This document shows positions 35,441 through 38,789 of a stretch of DNA of 38,789 bases, in pieces (the first letter of the stretch is position 1; every line of letters begins with the position of its first letter). A program made the position numbers and the translations under genes. Source of the stretch: Litorilituus sp. (GTDB lineage: Bacteria > Pseudomonadota > Gammaproteobacteria > Enterobacterales > Alteromonadaceae); assembly GCA_030754235.1 (NCBI GenBank), contig JASMAS010000103.1, positions 1-38,789 on the forward strand, in the 5' to 3' direction. Below the pieces are notes generated by a model. That model was not told the origin of the DNA, searched no databases, and saw only the letters and a program-made list of their open reading frames with translations.

Positions 35441-37042
35441 TTAATGGCGGAAGTGGCGCATCCCTGTGAACACCATAGCAATGCCATGCTCGTCAGCAGC
35501 TGCAATCACTTCATCATCACGCATTGAGCCACCCGGCTGAATTACCGCGGTAATTCCAGCTTCAGCAGCAGCATCTAAACCATCACGAAATGGAAAGAAA
35601 GCATCTGAGGCCATGACTGAACCTTTTACTTCTAGGTTTTCATCGCTAGCTTTAATCCCTGCTACTTTTGCTGAATAAACGCGGCTCATTTGCCCTGCAC
35701 CAACACCGATAGTCATGCTGTTTTTAACATATACGATGGCGTTAGATTTAACATATTTAGCTACTTTCCAACAAAACTGTAAATCACGCATTTCATCTTC
35801 TGAAGGCTGACGCTTGGTCACAACCTTCAACTCATCGCTAGCAACTTTACCTTGATCTCTGTCTTGTAATAACAAACCACCATTTACACGTTTATAATCT
35901 AAGCCTGAAGTTTGGCTGTTCCATTGACCACACGCTAATAAACGTACATTTGGTTTAGCGGCAACAATTTGTGCTGCTGCTTCAGAAATACTTGGTGCAA
36001 TGATAACTTCAACAAACTGACGTGAAACAATGGCTTCTGCAGTGTCTGCATCTAATTCACGGTTGAAAGCAATAATGCCACCGAATGCTGAGGTAGGGTC
36101 AGTTTTAAAAGCGCTTTCATAGGCAGCTAAAATATTATCACCAATAGCCACACCACATGGGTTAGCATGCTTAACAATAACACAAGCTGCTTCATCAAAT
36201 TCTTTCACACATTCTAGTGCTGCGTCTGTATCAGCAATGTTGTTATATGAAAGTGCTTTACCTTGAATTTGCTTCGCTGTCGCGATTGATGCTTCTTCTG
36301 GATTTGCTTCCACGTAGAATGCAGCGTCTTGATGAGAGTTTTCACCGTAACGTAAATCTTGAGTTTTAATAAACTGACTGTTGATTGTGCGTGGGAATTT
36401 AGCTTTGTTATCAAATGATGGTTTCGACTCTTCATCACCATATGCCGGTAACATTTGGCCAAAGTAGTTAGCAATCATACCATCGTAACTTGCGGTGTGT
36501 TCATAAGCCGCAATCGCTAAATCAAAACGTGTTTGATAGGTTAATGAATTATCATTAGCATTCATTTCAGTTAAAACGCGATCGTAATCACCAGTGTTAA
36601 CGATAATAGTCACATCTTTATGGTTTTTAGCTGCTGCACGAACCATAGTAGGTCCACCAATATCAATGTTTTCAACCGCATTTTCCATGGTACAATTTTC
36701 ATTGCTAACCGCATTAGCAAAAGGATATAAATTAACCACTACCATATCAATCGCACTGATGCTGTTCTCATCCATTACTGCTTCATCTAAGCCACGGCGA
36801 GCTAAAATACCACCATGTACTTTAGGGTGTAATGTTTTAACACGACCATCCATTATTTCCGGGTGACCTGTGTAATCAGACACTTCTGTAACAGCGATAC
36901 CTTCTGCAGCGAGTAATTTAGCTGTACCGCCGGTTGACAGTAATTCAACACCTTTGTCAGCCAAGCTGCGAGCAAATTTAACAATACCTGCCTTATCAGA
37001 AACACTTAACAGAGCGCGTTTAATTGGACGTGGAGTATCCAT
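35441..37042 (-). CDS. purH: Bifunctional AICAR transformylase/IMP cyclohydrolase
   Basis: PurH carries out the last two steps of IMP synthesis. The 533 residues start with the MGS-like cyclohydrolase domain ('[20 protein letters not shown]', '[16 protein letters not shown]', '[17 protein letters not shown]') and continue with the AICAR transformylase domain ('[16 protein letters not shown]', '[15 protein letters not shown]', '[15 protein letters not shown]', '[14 protein letters not shown]'). The length is close to E. coli's 529. fis lies 108 nt upstream, with a terminator between them. Confidence 0.98.
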   Translation of the reverse strand: MDTPRPIKRALLSVSDKAGIVKFARSLADKGVELLSTGGTAKLLAAEGIAVTEVSDYTGHPEIMDGRVKTLHPKVHGGILARRGLDEAVMDENSISAIDMVVVNLYPFANAVSNENCTMENAVENIDIGGPTMVRAAAKNHKDVTIIVNTGDYDRVLTEMNANDNSLTYQTRFDLAIAAYEHTASYDGMIANYFGQMLPAYGDEESKPSFDNKAKFPRTINSQFIKTQDLRYGENSHQDAAFYVEANPEEASIATAKQIQGKALSYNNIADTDAALECVKEFDEAACVIVKHANPCGVAIGDNILAAYESAFKTDPTSAFGGIIAFNRELDADTAEAIVSRQFVEVIIAPSISEAAAQIVAAKPNVRLLACGQWNSQTSGLDYKRVNGGLLLQDRDQGKVASDELKVVTKRQPSEDEMRDLQFCWKVAKYVKSNAIVYVKNSMTIGVGAGQMSRVYSAKVAGIKASDENLEVKGSVMASDAFFPFRDGLDAAAEAGITAVIQPGGSMRDDEVIAAADEHGIAMVFTGMRHFRH

Positions 37043-37106
37043 CTTGTATATGTACCTTTATAAAATTAAATTTTTGACCAAATGGACAAATTCTTTGGCC
37101 TTAAAA

Positions 37107-37138
37107 ACATTTAAAGCACCCGAGGGTGCTTTAAAAAA
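37107..37138 (-). terminator. Terminator between fis and purH
   Basis: TTAAAGCACC/GGTGCTTTAA (37111-37120 with 37125-37134) is a perfect 10-bp stem with a 4-nt loop and A/T runs on each side. It lies just after the fis stop and separates the dusB-fis operon from purH. Confidence 0.85.
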
Positions 37139-37150
37139 TAGTTGAAAATC

Positions 37151-37438
37151 TTAGTTCATACCGTATTTTTTTAATTTCTTACGAAGTGTGCCACGGTTAA
37201 TCCCCAGTAAGTTTGCGGCACGTGTTTGATTGCCGCGTGTATACATCATAACCTCTTCTAACATTGGCGCTTCTATTTCGCTTAACACAAGGTCATACAT
37301 ATCATCAACGTCGTTACCATTTAATTGCTTAAGGTAATTATTGATAGCTATTTTAGCTTGAGTACGTAATGGAGACGTTTTAGTTTGTGTTTGAATATCG
37401 CCAGTGATAAATGGAGAAGAAATATTTTGTTCGAACAT
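37151..37438 (-). CDS. fis: DNA-binding protein Fis
   Basis: Fis is a growth-phase nucleoid protein that activates rRNA promoters and bends DNA. I choose the ATG at 37436-37438 ([13 protein letters not shown]), which matches E. coli's MFEQ start, over the TTG three codons earlier, giving 95 residues. The C-terminal helix-turn-helix '[20 protein letters not shown]' and '[10 protein letters not shown]' is identical or nearly so to E. coli. It lies 58 nt after dusB, the conserved dusB-fis operon. Confidence 0.98.
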   Translation of the reverse strand: MFEQNISSPFITGDIQTQTKTSPLRTQAKIAINNYLKQLNGNDVDDMYDLVLSEIEAPMLEEVMMYTRGNQTRAANLLGINRGTLRKKLKKYGMN

Positions 37439-37496
37439 AGTGCACAACTCTTTCTATTATATATAAATTAAACAATCAATGAATTTAGTAATGAAC

Positions 37497-38504
37497 TCAT
37501 TGATCAAAACAAAGGTTCAACGCCTCAAGCTGATCGCTTGAAGACGATAAACCATTAAATGACGCTCTAAATATTTTGCCTTGGTCATCTGCAAATTGCT
37601 CTGTAAAAAAGCCCCCCGCTAATGCAAGCGACTGAATATACCAAGACACATGTTTACGGGCGATTCTCACACCCATATAGTCACCATAAAACCGATGTAA
37701 ATCCTTTACGTGCCCAATTAAGATTGAACGTACCTCATTCACTGAGGGAGTAGGTAATTTGATTCCTGTTGTTAGAAAATGATTGATTTCTCGAAAAATC
37801 CAAGGGCGTCCTTGGGCTCCTCGACCAATCATAATGGCATCAGCTTGGGTGTAATTTAATACGTGCTCAGCTTTCTCTACTGAGGTGATATCACCGTTTG
37901 CCACTACCGGGATTGAAACCGCTTTTTTAATTGCTTTGATTGTGTCGTACTCAGCATGACCTTTATAAAAATCATTGCGAGTGCGACCATGTACCGCAAG
38001 CGAAACTATACCGTTATCTTGAGCAATTTTTGCTATTTCAACGCCATTCCGGCTGTTTTCGCACCAACCGGTACGAATTTTTAACGTCACTGGAATATCA
38101 ACAGCGTCCACCACAGTTTTCACAATTTGTTCAACTTGCGCTGGATCTTTTAATAAAGCAGAGCCCGCTAATTTTTTATTTACCTTTTTTGCAGGGCACC
38201 CCATATTGATGTCAATAATTTGAGCACCGCTATCGCGATTAATTTGCGCGGCATAGGCCAATTCATCAGGGCAACTCCCTGAAATTTGCACACTACGTAT
38301 GCCTGCATCTTCACTGTGAATCATTCGCAGTTTAGACTTTTCCGTATTCCATACCTTAGGGTTAGACGACACCATTTCAGATACCGCTAAACCAGCCCCT
38401 AATCGACAACATAATTCTCGAAAAGGCTGATCAGTAATTCCTGCCATCGGGGCGAGTATTACCTGACTTTTTAACTGATAAGGACCGATTTTCACGAAGC
38501 TCAC
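37497..38504 (-). CDS. dusB: tRNA-dihydrouridine synthase B
   Basis: DusB is an FMN enzyme that reduces uridine 17 in the D loop of tRNA. The 335 residues have 'LAPMAGITDQPFRELCCRLG', the catalytic cysteine C103 in 'NMGCPAKKVNKKLAGSALL', 'RTGWCENSRNGVEIAKI' and the phosphate-binding 'AIMIGRGAQGRPWIF'. The length agrees with the family (E. coli 321). It is the first gene of the dusB-fis operon. Confidence 0.97.
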   Translation of the reverse strand: MSFVKIGPYQLKSQVILAPMAGITDQPFRELCCRLGAGLAVSEMVSSNPKVWNTEKSKLRMIHSEDAGIRSVQISGSCPDELAYAAQINRDSGAQIIDINMGCPAKKVNKKLAGSALLKDPAQVEQIVKTVVDAVDIPVTLKIRTGWCENSRNGVEIAKIAQDNGIVSLAVHGRTRNDFYKGHAEYDTIKAIKKAVSIPVVANGDITSVEKAEHVLNYTQADAIMIGRGAQGRPWIFREINHFLTTGIKLPTPSVNEVRSILIGHVKDLHRFYGDYMGVRIARKHVSWYIQSLALAGGFFTEQFADDQGKIFRASFNGLSSSSDQLEALNLCFDQ

Positions 38505-38789
38505 TTCAACTGACTAAATTTTAATCAACACTGCAAAAGGGCGCTAAGTTTACGCGTTTTTTTGCTCATTGAAAAGCATAGTTTTTAAACAATTATTGCT
38601 TTTTTTTATGTTTTTTATATTGACTTTTGACAAAGTATTGGTGCGAACAGTTTTTGTACAAAAAGCCACCTTTATTGGTGACAAATATCACGCATAAACT
38701 TAACGGTTTCTAGTCACTGTTAACGTAAATGCTAGCGTATTGTGTTACCTCACCAATAAATAACACTCTATGCATAGGATTTCTCACAA
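38505..38789. other. Upstream region of dusB-fis, AT-rich
   Basis: This gene-free 285-nt stretch at the window edge holds the dusB-fis promoter. It is AT-rich with long T runs. It also has the inverted pair TTTATTGGTGA (38671-38681) and TCACCAATAAA (38750-38760), 68 nt apart. No reading frame with coding character was seen. Confidence 0.5.
38547..38575 (-). promoter_or_regulatory. Candidate dusB-fis promoter
   Basis: On the minus strand TTTTCA (38570-38575) and TAAACT (38547-38552) are 17 nt apart, followed by TAGCGCCC, a GC-rich discriminator. In E. coli the fis promoter is known for a GC-rich discriminator and stringent control; the same logic is inferred here. The start would be near 38540. 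Confidence 0.5.

Noticed and set aside
38671-38760. 11-bp inverted repeat TTTATTGGTGA/TCACCAATAAA as an operator
   Set aside because: The arms are 68 nt apart in AT-rich DNA at the window edge, and I recognise no regulator for them. It could be chance.

Overview
The window reads as chromosomal DNA of a marine, AT-rich gammaproteobacterium, most likely in or near the Colwelliaceae (Colwellia/Thalassotalea-like, Alteromonadales). This is inferred from protein character (E. coli-like ribosomal proteins, an EF-G2 paralogue, a DUF3802 protein), from the gene pairs dusB-fis and prkB/yhfA, and from base composition. No database search was possible, so the genus is an inference.

Layout. 1-840: 5' part of a secreted metallopeptidase-like precursor on the minus strand, running off the edge. 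1233-2874 (+): DUF3802 protein, YhfA/OsmC-like protein and S-adenosylmethionine decarboxylase (speD). 2906-3805 (-): phosphoribulokinase-like prkB. 3980-20600 (-): the ribosomal protein supercluster, read from right to left as S10 operon (rpsJ to rpsQ), spc operon (rplN to rpmJ) and alpha operon (rpsM to rplQ). Two genes too short for routine ORF calling, rpmD and rpmJ, are present. Each operon has a recognisable promoter with a GC-rich discriminator. The S10 leader shows an attenuator-like hairpin, and the alpha leader carries an E. coli-like S4-binding sequence.

The main anomaly is that the S10 and spc operons are separated by about 2.8 kb (12553-15362). The DNA there is accessory: one intact small secreted protein of unknown function, a broken alpha/beta-hydrolase, and an N-terminal scrap of a NnrU/MddA-type membrane methyltransferase. 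It lies exactly between the S10 terminator and the spc promoter, so both operons stay functional.

20689-28411 looks like an accessory catabolic/uptake block: a decayed iron-containing alcohol dehydrogenase, an AraC-type regulator, a divergent TonB-dependent receptor, a FadD-like acyl-CoA ligase and a pyruvate/indolepyruvate-decarboxylase-type ThDP enzyme. The usual str operon genes are not found upstream of rpsJ within the window. 28686-30791 (+) encodes EF-G2, preceded by a striking near-perfect 62-nt hairpin in its untranslated leader. 30883-38504 (-) holds a PhoD-like phosphatase, purD, an exported SAM-methyltransferase-fold protein, purH, fis and dusB. No tRNA, rRNA, CRISPR array or intact insertion sequence was seen.
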